A program made the translations under genes and the position numbers. A DNA stretch of 64,000 nt, from the NCBI RefSeq assembly GCF_028657945.1, contig NZ_CP059693.1, positions 1,116,001 to 1,180,000 on the forward strand, given 5' to 3'. Below the pieces are notes generated by a model. It was not told the DNA's origin and ran no database searches. It saw only the letters and a list, made by a program, of their open reading frames with translations. This document shows positions 55,397-64,000 of the stretch, piece after piece (position 1 is the stretch's first letter; each line of letters begins with the position of its first letter). Source of the DNA: Thalassomonas haliotis (GTDB taxonomy: Bacteria; Pseudomonadota; Gammaproteobacteria; Enterobacterales; Alteromonadaceae).

Positions 55397-56236
55397 GCAG
55401 ACGCTTTTCAAGGGGATGTTCGATATTGGTCGTGCACTCCCATATCACAGCGCACGAGCCGCCATAGACGGGCTGGACAAAGCGGTCCGCGATAGGAAAC
55501 GTTTGCTGCTCGAAGCAAGAAATCAGGCTTAAGCAGGCGCTTTTCAAGGGGATGTTCGATATTGGTCGTGCACTCCCCATATCACAGCGCACGAGCCGCC
55601 ATAGACGGGCTGGACAAAGCGGTCCGCGATAGGAAACGTTTGCTGCTCGAAGCAAGAAATCAGGCTTAAGCAGACGCTTTTCAAGGGGGTGTTCGATATT
55701 GGTCGTGCACTCCCCATATCACAGCGCACGAGCCGCCATAGACGGGCTGGACAAAGCGGTCCGCGATAGGAAACGTTTGCTGCTCGAAGCAAGAAATCAG
55801 GCTTAAGCAGGCGCTTTTCAAGGGGATGTTCGATATTGGTCGTGCACTCCCCATATCACAGCGCACGGGCCGCCATAGACGGGCTGGACAAAGCGGTCCG
55901 CGATAGGAAACGTTTGCTGCTCGAAGCAAGAAATCAGGCTTAAGCAGGCGCTTTTCAAGGGGATGTTCGATATTGGTCGTGCACTCCCCATATCACAGCG
56001 CACGGGCCGCCATAGACGGGCTGGACAAAGCGGTCCGCGCTATGAAACGTTTGCTGCTCGAAGCAAGAAATCAGGCTTAAGCAGACGCTTTTCAAGGGGA
56101 TGTTCGATATTGGTCGTGCACTCCCCATATCACAGCGCACGAGCCGCCATAGACGGGCTGGACAAAGCGGTCCGCGATAGGAAACGTTTGCTGCTCGAAG
56201 CAAGAAATCAGGCTTAAGCAGACGCTTTTCCAGGGG
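55317..56236 (+). repeat. seven-unit 137-bp array made from the pdxJ 3' end
   Basis: The segment from GCACGAGCCGCC in pdxJ to about 50 bases beyond its stop recurs downstream. CCATAGACGGGC occurs at 55326, 55462, 55599, 55736, 55873, 56010 and 56147 (spacing 136 once, then 137). Copies keep the tail frame and stop, but most read GAT-AGG-AAA (DRK) where pdxJ reads GAC-ATG-AAA (DMK); the copy at 56010 keeps ATG. None has a start. The last copy decays at 56236. Confidence 0.93.
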
Positions 56237-56458
56237 GGGATTGCCATGCACTCCCCGGAGTACAGTCCAGGCTAGCCTCTGAGGTACTGAATAAGGTGCT
56301 CCGGGTTAGCGGGCGTTTTATGCGGGAAGGGTGTAACAAGAGATATAGAGTGGCCTGCCGATATGGTCTTACCTTTATAATTCCGGTAGTTTAATTTGCG
56401 TTACTGTTCGACTATAGTTAAGGTTGAAGGTGTCTGAATTTTTCAGTCGGAGTATGTT
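56237..56458. other. gap between the array and the small unknown gene
   Basis: 222 bp with no gene. The AT-rich part at 56370-56430 probably holds the promoter of the following small gene. acpS, expected in this place, is absent. Confidence 0.4.
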
Positions 56459-56713
56459 ATGCCCTCGCAAAAGCAACATGAACTTGAAAGGAGAAAAGAG
56501 CCGCCAGAGCAGTCGATTTGGTGGTCTAAGTTGTCTCTTGCCCAGAAATTCTCGGCCAGCAGCCTGGGAAAGTTTGGTTATGAGCTACTGTTTATTCGCA
56601 ACGAAGAGGGGCGTAGTATTGCCGTGTTACAATGTAATGCCGGTATTGCCGCTATCACAGAAGATGGAGAAATTAATACTTCCCCGGAGATAGAGTTAAG
56701 AGCTCTGGGTTAA
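56459..56713 (+). CDS. small conserved-looking hypothetical protein
   Basis: An 84-aa soluble protein with GGAG seven bases before the ATG. The N-terminal third is charged (KQHELERRKEPPEQS); the rest forms beta-like strands (FGYELLFIRNEEGRSIAVLQCNAGIAAITEDGEI). No family is recognised. It lies between the pdxJ array and the convergent barA gene. Confidence 0.7.
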   Translation: MPSQKQHELERRKEPPEQSIWWSKLSLAQKFSASSLGKFGYELLFIRNEEGRSIAVLQCNAGIAAITEDGEINTSPEIELRALG

Positions 56714-56803
56714 ATTACTTTTTAAGTCTTCCACTTTGATCCGGCTTTTCAGCCGGATTTTAATTTCTAATCCCTGATTTATTCCCTGTCACTGATTGCC
56801 GCA

Positions 56804-59683
56804 TTAAGATTCGCTGAGTATTTTTAATGTTTGCGGCGCCTGGTGTAAAACCTTATCCAGATGTTCGAAAAACTCAAAAAATTCAGGTTCCAGTGCTTCT
56901 GCGCTTTCGCCGCTCTTTAACGCCGTCTCAATTTGATGGGTTATTTTTCCCAGGTTTGGTACGCCGGTATAGCAGCAGGCGCCGTTTAATTTGTGGATCA
57001 AGGTCTTTAAACGTTCGGTATCACGGTTATTGAGGGCATATTCAATGTTAACCTTAGTCTCAGGTAAACTCTGCAGCAAGCCATCAAGCATCTCTTTGGC
57101 TAACTCACTGTTGTTGCCGGTGCGCTGCAGGGCCAGTGACCAGTTGATCACTTCAATAGAGCCAAAATCATAAGGGGTTATTTCTTCTTGTACCGGCTCA
57201 GGGCTGATCACGTCAATCACTTCTGAATTTGTTGCTGTTCCCGTCTGGATATCACTCTCTTGTACCGGTTTATCAGCTGATGTTGCGATTTCTTCATCGG
57301 CTCGGGGAGCAAAAAGTTCCAGGTTGCCGTACTCGTATAAGGTATGGCGCAACATGGTCTCATCCAGCGGCTTAGTGATGTAAGAATCAAAGCCTTCCAC
57401 CAGTAACTTTTCTTTTTCACTGCTTAAGGCATGGGCAGTGACGGCGATGATGGCAGTATCCTCATTAAAGGTATTGCTTCTAATGGCCTTTAATGCGGTC
57501 ACGCCGTCCATGACCGGCATCTGGATATCCATAAAGATCAAGGCAAATTTTTCATTTTGGCACAAAGTGACCGCTTCCTGGCCGTTGCTGGCAGTAATAA
57601 CTTCGCTCACCTGCTCAAGCAGCAACGCCTTGATCAGTTTTAAGTTGGCGTCATTGTCATCCACCGCCAATACCTTGATGGGGATTTTTTTGCTCGCCGC
57701 TTCAGGCAGCAGCTTTACGCCGAGTGCCGGTTGCGGCAGCAGGGCTTTGCATAACCGGCTGGGGGTGATGGGTTTGCTTAAACAGCTTATTGCGCCATTG
57801 GCAATAAGGGCTTCCTGCAAATTAGGGGAATTGCTGTTGATGGCTAAATGTATTGCCGGAATCTGGGGTTTAACCGAAGCGATTAATTTTTTCAGATCCG
57901 TTAACGCGCTTGGACTGACATCATGGCCAATAAGGGCAAAGTCATAATTGTTGCCTTGTGCTAAGGCGTTGCTGAACTGCTCAAGGCTGTTCACAGGTGT
58001 GACTTTCATCTTCCAGTTGGCCAGTATTTCACTGGTGGCCATACGGCTGTGGGTAATAGGCTCGTAATAGAGGATATTCTTGTCCACCAGTGCCTTGGTA
58101 TTGAGCATAGAAGTCATCGGCAGGGGATTGACCTCACACTGGAATGAGAACCAGAAGGTGGAGCCGCGGTTCTCTTCGGTGATAAAACCGATATCGCCAT
58201 GCATTTCGCGGGCAAGGCGCTGCGAGATCACTAAACCTAAGCCGGTGCCGCCGTATAGGCGGGTGATGCTCTTATCTGCCTGGCCGAAAGCTTCAAAAAT
58301 ACTTTTTTGCTGCTCGCTGTTCATGCCGATGCCGGTATCTGTGACCGTTATTTTAAAAACCGCCAGTTTTTCATCAATGTGCTCGCTGTCGATGTCGATA
58401 GATACCAGGCCTTTTTCGGTGAACTTAATCGCGTTATTGGCCAAATTAATGATAACCTGCTTGATCCTCATGGCATCGCCAATAAGAAAATCAGGCAGTT
58501 GCTGGGCAATGCGCAACGACAGTTCAAGGTTTTTCTGGTGGGCAATAGGCGCCAGCAAGGTCAGGGTTTCTTCCACGGAATCGCGCAGGGAGAAGGGGAT
58601 ATTCTCAATGATCATTTTATCGGCATCGAGTTTGGAAAAATCAAGAATATCATTGATGATGGCCAGCAAGCTGTTGGCGGATCTTTCTATGGTCTGTAGA
58701 TAATCCCGCTGGGTTTCACTTAACGGGGTTTTAAGCACCTGGCGGGTAAAACCGATAACACCATTAAGGGGAGTGCGTAATTCATGACTCATATTGGCCA
58801 AAAATTCGGATTTTACCCGGTTGGCATCTTGTGCCTTGCGTTTGGAAATATCCAGTTCAACGTTTTGGATCTCAAATTGCTCCAGGCTTTCCCGTAAATC
58901 TATAGTGGCCTGATCTATGCTCCGTTGCATTTCGTCATGGTAATCCCCTAAAGATTGCGCCATGGCGTTGATGCCATTTTTTAAGAAATTAAGTTCGCCG
59001 ATCAGCTGGCCGCTGACCCGGCTTTCCAGCTTTCCCTCCCGGATGCGGTCAACCGCGTTGACCATAGAAGTGACCGGCCGGGTAACATTTTTGATCAGCT
59101 GAAAAGCAAATATCGCGCTCAGTAACGAGCCAAAAATCACGATGGAAAAAGCGATTAAAAACTGGCTTTGTTGCTTGTACCTGATTTTATCCCGGTCAAT
59201 TTGCATGGCAATATAACCCACTATTGTCGGGTTGCCTTTTAACTCCTCAATATTTTTTACCTGATGGTTTTCATCTATGATCGGGGTACGGAAAATCAGG
59301 TATTTGTCCAATTGCTCTAAACTGGTATTTTGCGGGATGTTTTTCCCGGCTTTGATACGCATGACATTGGTATCGCCATGATAGGCACTGGTGACAAAGA
59401 TCTGGTTGTCTTTGGTGAAAACGGCAATGCTTTTCACTATATTGGCATGACTTCTGTGGGCAAACCCTATCAGGTGGCGTAATTTTTCCCTGTCTTTATT
59501 GATAATGGGTTCGGCGCTGGCGATGGCGATAGGTTCAATAATGCTTTGTGAGCGTAAGGTGAGAAATTCTTCCAGTTCAACATAACGGCTATATGAAAAG
59601 TAGCCGGCTATGCCTAAGCCGATTAACGTCGTCGGTATTATTGTAAGCAGAACTACCCAGTCCTTTAGACTTATTTTATGCAT
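56804..59683 (-). CDS. barA: hybrid sensor histidine kinase BarA
   Basis: A 959-aa inner-membrane tripartite kinase that drives UvrY/GacA and, through CsrB/RsmZ-type RNAs, the CsrA system. Membrane segments near 11-31 and 176-200 flank a periplasmic sensor; HAMP follows, then HisKA with H300 (ANMSHELRTPLNG), HATPase (TDTGIGMN, GTGLGL), a receiver with D719 (FMDIQMPVMDG) and HPt with H897 (LIHKLNGACC). Divergent from rlmD-relA as in E. coli. Confidence 0.95.
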   Translation of the reverse strand: MHKISLKDWVVLLTIIPTTLIGLGIAGYFSYSRYVELEEFLTLRSQSIIEPIAIASAEPIINKDREKLRHLIGFAHRSHANIVKSIAVFTKDNQIFVTSAYHGDTNVMRIKAGKNIPQNTSLEQLDKYLIFRTPIIDENHQVKNIEELKGNPTIVGYIAMQIDRDKIRYKQQSQFLIAFSIVIFGSLLSAIFAFQLIKNVTRPVTSMVNAVDRIREGKLESRVSGQLIGELNFLKNGINAMAQSLGDYHDEMQRSIDQATIDLRESLEQFEIQNVELDISKRKAQDANRVKSEFLANMSHELRTPLNGVIGFTRQVLKTPLSETQRDYLQTIERSANSLLAIINDILDFSKLDADKMIIENIPFSLRDSVEETLTLLAPIAHQKNLELSLRIAQQLPDFLIGDAMRIKQVIINLANNAIKFTEKGLVSIDIDSEHIDEKLAVFKITVTDTGIGMNSEQQKSIFEAFGQADKSITRLYGGTGLGLVISQRLAREMHGDIGFITEENRGSTFWFSFQCEVNPLPMTSMLNTKALVDKNILYYEPITHSRMATSEILANWKMKVTPVNSLEQFSNALAQGNNYDFALIGHDVSPSALTDLKKLIASVKPQIPAIHLAINSNSPNLQEALIANGAISCLSKPITPSRLCKALLPQPALGVKLLPEAASKKIPIKVLAVDDNDANLKLIKALLLEQVSEVITASNGQEAVTLCQNEKFALIFMDIQMPVMDGVTALKAIRSNTFNEDTAIIAVTAHALSSEKEKLLVEGFDSYITKPLDETMLRHTLYEYGNLELFAPRADEEIATSADKPVQESDIQTGTATNSEVIDVISPEPVQEEITPYDFGSIEVINWSLALQRTGNNSELAKEMLDGLLQSLPETKVNIEYALNNRDTERLKTLIHKLNGACCYTGVPNLGKITHQIETALKSGESAEALEPEFFEFFEHLDKVLHQAPQTLKILSES

Positions 59684-59784
59684 ATTTCCGTTTTTACTTA
59701 GTGTAAAATCCGATTCTGATTACGCTTATGATGGCATATAGCGGCGAAAATATATAGCGTTCTGGATTTTGGTTACCTTAAATC

Positions 59785-61104
59785 ATGGCAAATTTTTTTA
59801 AAGCAAGTACAAAAAAACACTCTCTGGGGCAAAAAATAACGGTGCGGATAGAGCGCCTGGATTTAAATGGCTGCGGGGTGGGCCGTTATCAAAAGAAACC
59901 TGTGTTTGTCGCCGGCGCCCTGGTAGGGGAAACGGCCCGGGTACGGATTGTCGAACAAAAGAGTAAATATCTGCGCGGACAATTACTGGCGTTGGAAAAC
60001 GAAAGTGAGCACAGGGTGACGCCTTTTTGCCGGCATTATCAAAAATGCGGCGGCTGCGATCTCCAGCATCTGGCCTATCAGCAACAACTCAGCTTTAAGC
60101 AAGATAAAGTCACCCAGCTTTTTGCCCGGAATCAGATTAATAGCCGCTTGCCCTGGCAGGTGCCGTTATTGGCCGCTGAAAAACATTATCGCCGCAAAGC
60201 ACGTATCGGGGTGCAATATGCCAAAGACGGCAGTGCCACTATAGGTTTTCGCCAAAAAGCCACCAACGATCTGGTTGCCCTTGATGCCTGCCCGGTACTG
60301 GTGGAGCCGGTTGCCGGTATTTTTACGCAGTTAAAGCCCTTGCTGGCGCGCTTATCAATAAAGCATGCCATAGGGCATATCGAAGTCTTAGTGACCGGGT
60401 ATACCACTTTGGTTGTCCGCCAGTTAAAACCTTTAAATGCAGAAGATAAGGCCTTGTGGCTTCAGGCTGCAAAAGAGCATCACTGGCAAATCCTGCTGGA
60501 TAACGGCAAGGACCTGCTTCCCCTGGGCCAGGTGGACCCCCTCAGTTATGCCTTATCGGATGAGCTGAGCATCACCTTTACCGGCGGGGATTTTATCCAG
60601 GTCAACCACGCCATGAATGTAAAGATGGTGATGCAGGCGATGGACTGGCTGGCGCTTGCTCCCGGCGATAAGGTACTGGATTTATTTTGCGGCTTGGGCA
60701 ATTTCAGCTTGCCGGTGGCGGCCCGGGTGCAGCAGTTGGTGGGAGTTGAAGGGGTACAGGACATGGTAACTCGGGCGGAAAAAAATGCCCGGGCTAACGG
60801 CTTGGAAAATTGTGCTTTTTACCAGGGAGACTTAAACCGTTCCTGGCAGGACCAGCCCTGGGCGCAAGAGAACTTTGACAAGGTATTACTCGACCCTGCA
60901 AGGGCGGGGGCATTCGAAGCAATAGAGCAGCTGCTGAAGTTTAAAATTTCCACTTTGCTTTATGTCAGCTGCGATCCGGCAAGCCTGGCAAGGGATAGCA
61001 AACTATTATTAGATACCGGCTATAAAATTGAAAAAATCGCCATTATGGATATGTTTTCCCAGACCAAGCACGTCGAAACTATGGTATTGTTTAGTTACCC
61101 ATAG
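59785..61104 (+). CDS. rlmD: 23S rRNA (uracil-1939-C5)-methyltransferase
   Basis: A 439-aa SAM-dependent methyltransferase. The TRAM domain occupies the first 70 residues (KITVRIERLDLNGCGVGRYQKKPVFVAGAL). The Fe-S Cys motif is CRHYQKCGGCDLQH. The SAM site is VLDLFCGLGNFSLPVA, and the catalytic Cys is C396 in LLYVSCDPASLARD. Seventy bp before relA; the order barA/rlmD-relA is conserved. Confidence 0.95.
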   Translation: MANFFKASTKKHSLGQKITVRIERLDLNGCGVGRYQKKPVFVAGALVGETARVRIVEQKSKYLRGQLLALENESEHRVTPFCRHYQKCGGCDLQHLAYQQQLSFKQDKVTQLFARNQINSRLPWQVPLLAAEKHYRRKARIGVQYAKDGSATIGFRQKATNDLVALDACPVLVEPVAGIFTQLKPLLARLSIKHAIGHIEVLVTGYTTLVVRQLKPLNAEDKALWLQAAKEHHWQILLDNGKDLLPLGQVDPLSYALSDELSITFTGGDFIQVNHAMNVKMVMQAMDWLALAPGDKVLDLFCGLGNFSLPVAARVQQLVGVEGVQDMVTRAEKNARANGLENCAFYQGDLNRSWQDQPWAQENFDKVLLDPARAGAFEAIEQLLKFKISTLLYVSCDPASLARDSKLLLDTGYKIEKIAIMDMFSQTKHVETMVLFSYP

Positions 61105-61173
61105 CCGGGGTCTTGGTCCCGAATCGGCTGGTCGGTTTATTTACTTTTTCATTTATTTAACTGTAAGGAAACT

Positions 61174-63369
61174 ATGATGGTTTCAGTGCGTAAGTCTCAT
61201 CACATGACAGAGACAAATTTTGAGCTGTGGTTGGCTTCATTGGAATTAACGCAAGCGAAAAATCAGGCGTTAGAAGCCCTTTGGCATCAGGTAAAAGAGC
61301 ATTTTACCGATCAGGGGGAATGTGAAAGTAAATCGTTTGAGATGGTGGAAATCCTGGCGGCATTAAACCTGGATAAAGACTCCCTGGTGGCAGCTTTTCT
61401 ATGTCCCCTATATGAATACAATTGCCTGAGCATGGAGTACATAGAAGAAAACTTCAACCGGCAAGTTTTCCTGTTATGCAAAGGGGTCTGCCAGATGGAG
61501 GCCATTAAGGCGCTGCAGCAAACCCAGTCCAATCCGCTGGCGGTCAACCAGATAGACAATATCCGCCGCATGTTGCTGGCGATGGTGGAAGATGTCAGGG
61601 CGGTGGTGATCAAACTTGCCGAGCGCTTATGTTATTTACGTATCGTTAAAAATGCCGATGAAGAAGTCCGGGTCTTGGCGGCCAAGGAAACCGCCAATAT
61701 CTACGCGCCGCTGGCCAACCGTTTGGGTATAGGTCAGTTGAAGTGGGAGCTTGAAGATATAGCCTTTCGCTATCTTCACCCGGATGTTTATAGCAAGATT
61801 GCCAAGTTGCTGGATGAAAAGCGTCTCGACCGGGAACACTACATGGTGGAATTTGTCGGCGATCTTAACCAGAAAATTAAAGATGCCGGCATCAGCGGCA
61901 CGGTTTACGGCCGTCCCAAGCATATTTACAGCATCTGGAAAAAAATGCAGCAAAAGGAGCTGGATTTCGACCAGCTTTTTGATGTCCGCGCGGTGCGGGT
62001 GATCGTCGAACAACTGCAAGACTGTTACGGCGCCCTGGGAATAGTACACACCAACTGGAAGCATTTGGCCAATGAATTTGACGATTATGTCGCCACGCCT
62101 AAACCTAACGGTTACCAGTCCATCCATACCGTAGTCCTGGGGCCGGAAGGTAAATCGATAGAAGTCCAGATCCGTACCCAGCAGATGCATGATGATGCCG
62201 AACTCGGGGTAGCAGCCCACTGGCGCTATAAAGAAGGCGGCGCCGGCGGTAAAGGCGGCGGTTTTGATGAAAAAATTAGCTGGCTGAGAAAAATCCTGCA
62301 ATGGCAGGAAGATATCAGCGAAAGCGGTGAACTTATCGAAGAGTTGCGCAGCCAGGTATTTGAAGACCGCATCTATGTCTTTACCCCGAACGGTGATGTG
62401 ATTGACTTGCCGGCAGGGGCAACGCCGCTCGACTTTGCCTATTATATCCATTCCAATGTCGGCCATTGCTGTATCGGCGCTAAGGTTTTTGGCCGTATTG
62501 TGCCTTTTACCCATAAGCTGCAAACCGGAGATCAGGTGGAAGTGCTGACCAGCAAAAAACCTAACCCCAGCCGCGACTGGTTAAATCCGAGCTTAAATTA
62601 TATTCATACCGCCCGGGCGCGGGCCAAAGTGCAGCATTTCTTTAAATCCCAGGACAGGGATAAACATGTGCTGCAGGGGAAAGAGCTGCTCGATAATGAG
62701 TTGACGAAACTCCAGCTGAGCAAGGTCGACCTCAAAGAGGCGGCGAAACGTTTTAATGTCAGCCATGTGGAAGACTTGTATGCGGCAATTGGCTCAGGCA
62801 ACGCCAGGTTGCAGCAGGTGGTCAATTACCTTAGCCAGCTGGATGAAAAACATCAGCCGGTCGCCGATATCGACCCCCAGAGCCTGATTAAGCCGGAAAG
62901 TGCGTCTAAACCTGCGGTAGACAGCAACGGCATTACCGTGTCCGGGGTTGGGAATTTATTGACCCATATCGCCAAGTGCTGTCACCCGGTGCCCGGGGAT
63001 GAAATTTCGGGCTTTATCACCCAGGGGCGCGGAATTTCCGTGCATAGGCGCGATTGTGAGCAATTAAAAAATGCCCTTAAGCAGCAGAGCGAGCGTGAAG
63101 TTGAAGTGCAGTGGGGAGATCAAAGCAAGCAAAGTTACCAGGTAGGGGTACAGGTAGTGGCCAGTGACCGCCAGGGACTGGTGCGTGATATTTCCACCAT
63201 TATCGCCAACGAAAGGGTGAGTATTGTTGGTTTGGAAAGCAATTCAGATAGCCGTCAGCAAACCACCAGCATGTCGATAAAAATGGAGATCGGCAGTAGC
63301 GAAGTACTGACCCGGTTAATGGGCAAGTTGTTGCAACTTGATGATGTCCATGATGTAAAACGTCTTTAA
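61174..63369 (+). CDS. relA: GTP pyrophosphokinase RelA
   Basis: A 731-aa ribosome-associated (p)ppGpp synthetase of the stringent response. The N-terminal HD-like domain lacks the HD metal-binding residues, as in true RelA. The synthetase motif is FDQLFDVRAVRVIVE; TGS (VFTPNGDVIDLPAGATPLDFAYYIHS), the zinc-finger region (AKCCHPVPGDEISGF) and ACT follow. TAAGGA precedes tandem ATGs at 61174 and 61177. Confidence 0.96.
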   Translation: MMVSVRKSHHMTETNFELWLASLELTQAKNQALEALWHQVKEHFTDQGECESKSFEMVEILAALNLDKDSLVAAFLCPLYEYNCLSMEYIEENFNRQVFLLCKGVCQMEAIKALQQTQSNPLAVNQIDNIRRMLLAMVEDVRAVVIKLAERLCYLRIVKNADEEVRVLAAKETANIYAPLANRLGIGQLKWELEDIAFRYLHPDVYSKIAKLLDEKRLDREHYMVEFVGDLNQKIKDAGISGTVYGRPKHIYSIWKKMQQKELDFDQLFDVRAVRVIVEQLQDCYGALGIVHTNWKHLANEFDDYVATPKPNGYQSIHTVVLGPEGKSIEVQIRTQQMHDDAELGVAAHWRYKEGGAGGKGGGFDEKISWLRKILQWQEDISESGELIEELRSQVFEDRIYVFTPNGDVIDLPAGATPLDFAYYIHSNVGHCCIGAKVFGRIVPFTHKLQTGDQVEVLTSKKPNPSRDWLNPSLNYIHTARARAKVQHFFKSQDRDKHVLQGKELLDNELTKLQLSKVDLKEAAKRFNVSHVEDLYAAIGSGNARLQQVVNYLSQLDEKHQPVADIDPQSLIKPESASKPAVDSNGITVSGVGNLLTHIAKCCHPVPGDEISGFITQGRGISVHRRDCEQLKNALKQQSEREVEVQWGDQSKQSYQVGVQVVASDRQGLVRDISTIIANERVSIVGLESNSDSRQQTTSMSIKMEIGSSEVLTRLMGKLLQLDDVHDVKRL

Positions 63370-63371
63370 CC

Positions 63372-63418
63372 GAGAAAGCCTTTAGCAGAAAAAGCCTTTA
63401 GCAGAAAAAGCCCTTAGC
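63372..63418 (+). repeat. three-copy 16-bp microrepeat between relA and mazG
   Basis: AGAAAAAGCCTTTAGC-like units lie at 63372 (one base short), 63387 and 63403 (one substitution). They sit 3 bp after the relA stop. Short slippage repeat; no function seen. Confidence 0.6.
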
Positions 63419-63477
63419 CGGCAAAGTCCGCATAAGCTGTTGCAAAGAATGAACACCATAAAGAAGTAGATAAAATT

Positions 63478-64000
63478 ATGTTAGAGATGAAGCCTTCGAT
63501 GGAAAAGCTGCGCTGGATCATGGCGCAGCTCAGGGATCCTGTAACCGGTTGCCCCTGGGATATTAAACAAGATTTTGCCTCCATCGTGCCCCATACCCTG
63601 GAAGAAGCCTATGAAGTGGCGGACGCCATCGAGCAGGGGGATTTTAGCGAGCTGGAAAAAGAACTCGGCGATTTGTTGTTTCAGGTGGTGTTTTACAGCC
63701 AGCTGGGTAAAGAAGAGAAGTTATTTGATTTTGATTCTGTTGTTGCCGCCATTTGTGAAAAGCTTATTCGCCGCCACCCCCATGTTTTTGCCAAAACCGA
63801 GTTTGCTTGCCAGGCGCAAATAAAAGCCAACTGGGAACATGAGAAAATGAAGGAGCGCCAGGAAAAAAATGACCGTCAGTCATTAAGTCTTTTGGCGGAT
63901 ATTCCCAAGTCTCTACCGGCTTTATCCCAGGCGGCAAAAATCCAGAAACGCTGTGCCCATGTCGGCTTTGACTGGCATCGAATCGATGATGTTTTTGCCA
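63478..64000 (+). CDS. mazG: nucleoside triphosphate pyrophosphohydrolase MazG (3' truncated by window)
   Basis: 174 codons are visible, running off the window edge. MazG hydrolyses NTPs and lowers (p)ppGpp in E. coli. LRDPVTGCPWDIKQDFASIVPHTLEEAYEVADAI, the EE-x12-ED-type metal motif (ELEKELGDLLFQVVFYSQ) and CEKLIRRHPHVF are present. Start ATG 63478 is used; 63487 and 63499 are in-frame alternatives. The mazEF toxin pair found between relA and mazG in E. coli is absent. Confidence 0.92.
   Translation, partial: MLEMKPSMEKLRWIMAQLRDPVTGCPWDIKQDFASIVPHTLEEAYEVADAIEQGDFSELEKELGDLLFQVVFYSQLGKEEKLFDFDSVVAAICEKLIRRHPHVFAKTEFACQAQIKANWEHEKMKERQEKNDRQSLSLLADIPKSLPALSQAAKIQKRCAHVGFDWHRIDDVFA

Noticed and set aside
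55311-56251. Repeated leftward frames of 60-114 codons after pdxJ
   Set aside because: They are the antisense of the 137-bp pdxJ-tail array; no ribosome-binding site, and they exist only because the DNA repeats.
61636-62523. 295-codon leftward frame inside relA
   Set aside because: Long open antisense frame over a highly conserved gene; no start signal or recognisable domain.

Overview
The window is chromosomal DNA of a marine gammaproteobacterium. The housekeeping neighbourhoods (barA / rlmD-relA-mazG, rpoE-rseABC then lepA-lepB-rnc-era-recO-pdxJ, dsbC-recJ-prfB-lysS, ygfZ / sdhE-ygfX, nadB) are typical of Alteromonadales. Protein style and repeat-rich intergenic regions suggest a Colwelliaceae or Thalassomonas-like genus; this placement is an inference. 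No rRNA, tRNA, CRISPR array, transposase or prophage gene was seen.

Layout. 1-2.9 kb: a truncated leftward gene, a Fur-box-like site, an ABC-2 exporter pair and an alpha/beta hydrolase, possibly an iron-related locus. 3.1-7.9 kb: a hypothetical gene, a cytochrome b561-type gene, a small DUF3545-like gene, talB, yaaA and an LprI-like secreted protein. 8.8-24 kb: a complete Wzx/Wzy-type exopolysaccharide cluster in two blocks. The first (wecB to tagA-like) makes UDP-ManNAcA and assembles, flips and polymerises the repeat unit. The second (initiating transferase, outer-membrane beta-barrel, short Wza-like OPX protein, Wzc-like tyrosine kinase) starts the chain and exports it. 24.3-31 kb: small redox-like gene, DUF481 protein, srmB, fldB, dsbC and recJ. 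31.3-34 kb: prfB with its programmed frameshift, and lysS. 34.5-41.5 kb: two leftward diguanylate cyclases, one fused to a kinase-like domain and an AAA ATPase (1870 aa). 41.7-45 kb: ykvA-like, slyD, ygfZ, sdhE and ygfX-like genes. 45-56 kb: nadB, the sigma-E operon and the lepA-to-pdxJ run. 56.4-64 kb: a small unknown gene, barA, rlmD, relA and the start of mazG.

The unusual signal lies in the 3' flanks of ordinary genes, in two forms. (1) Downstream of yaaA, lysS and the ykvA-like gene sit 51-52 bp tandem repeats. Their units carry short inverted repeats in which the arms differ between loci but stay complementary, while the loop keeps GGA. These resemble the SELEX hairpin bound by CsrA/RsmA (ACA-RGGA-UGU). 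The lysS array alone has nine units and 27 GGA triplets in 468 nt, and all three arrays are in the sense orientation of the upstream gene. barA, the sensor at the top of the Csr cascade, is in the same window. A family of CsrA-titrating 3' repeats is the most interesting hypothesis here, and it is untested. (2) The 3' ends of recJ and pdxJ have been tandemly copied downstream of their own stop codons (two extra copies of about 170-177 bp; six extra copies with a 137-bp period). acpS is missing from its usual place after pdxJ, and xerD from its usual place before dsbC.
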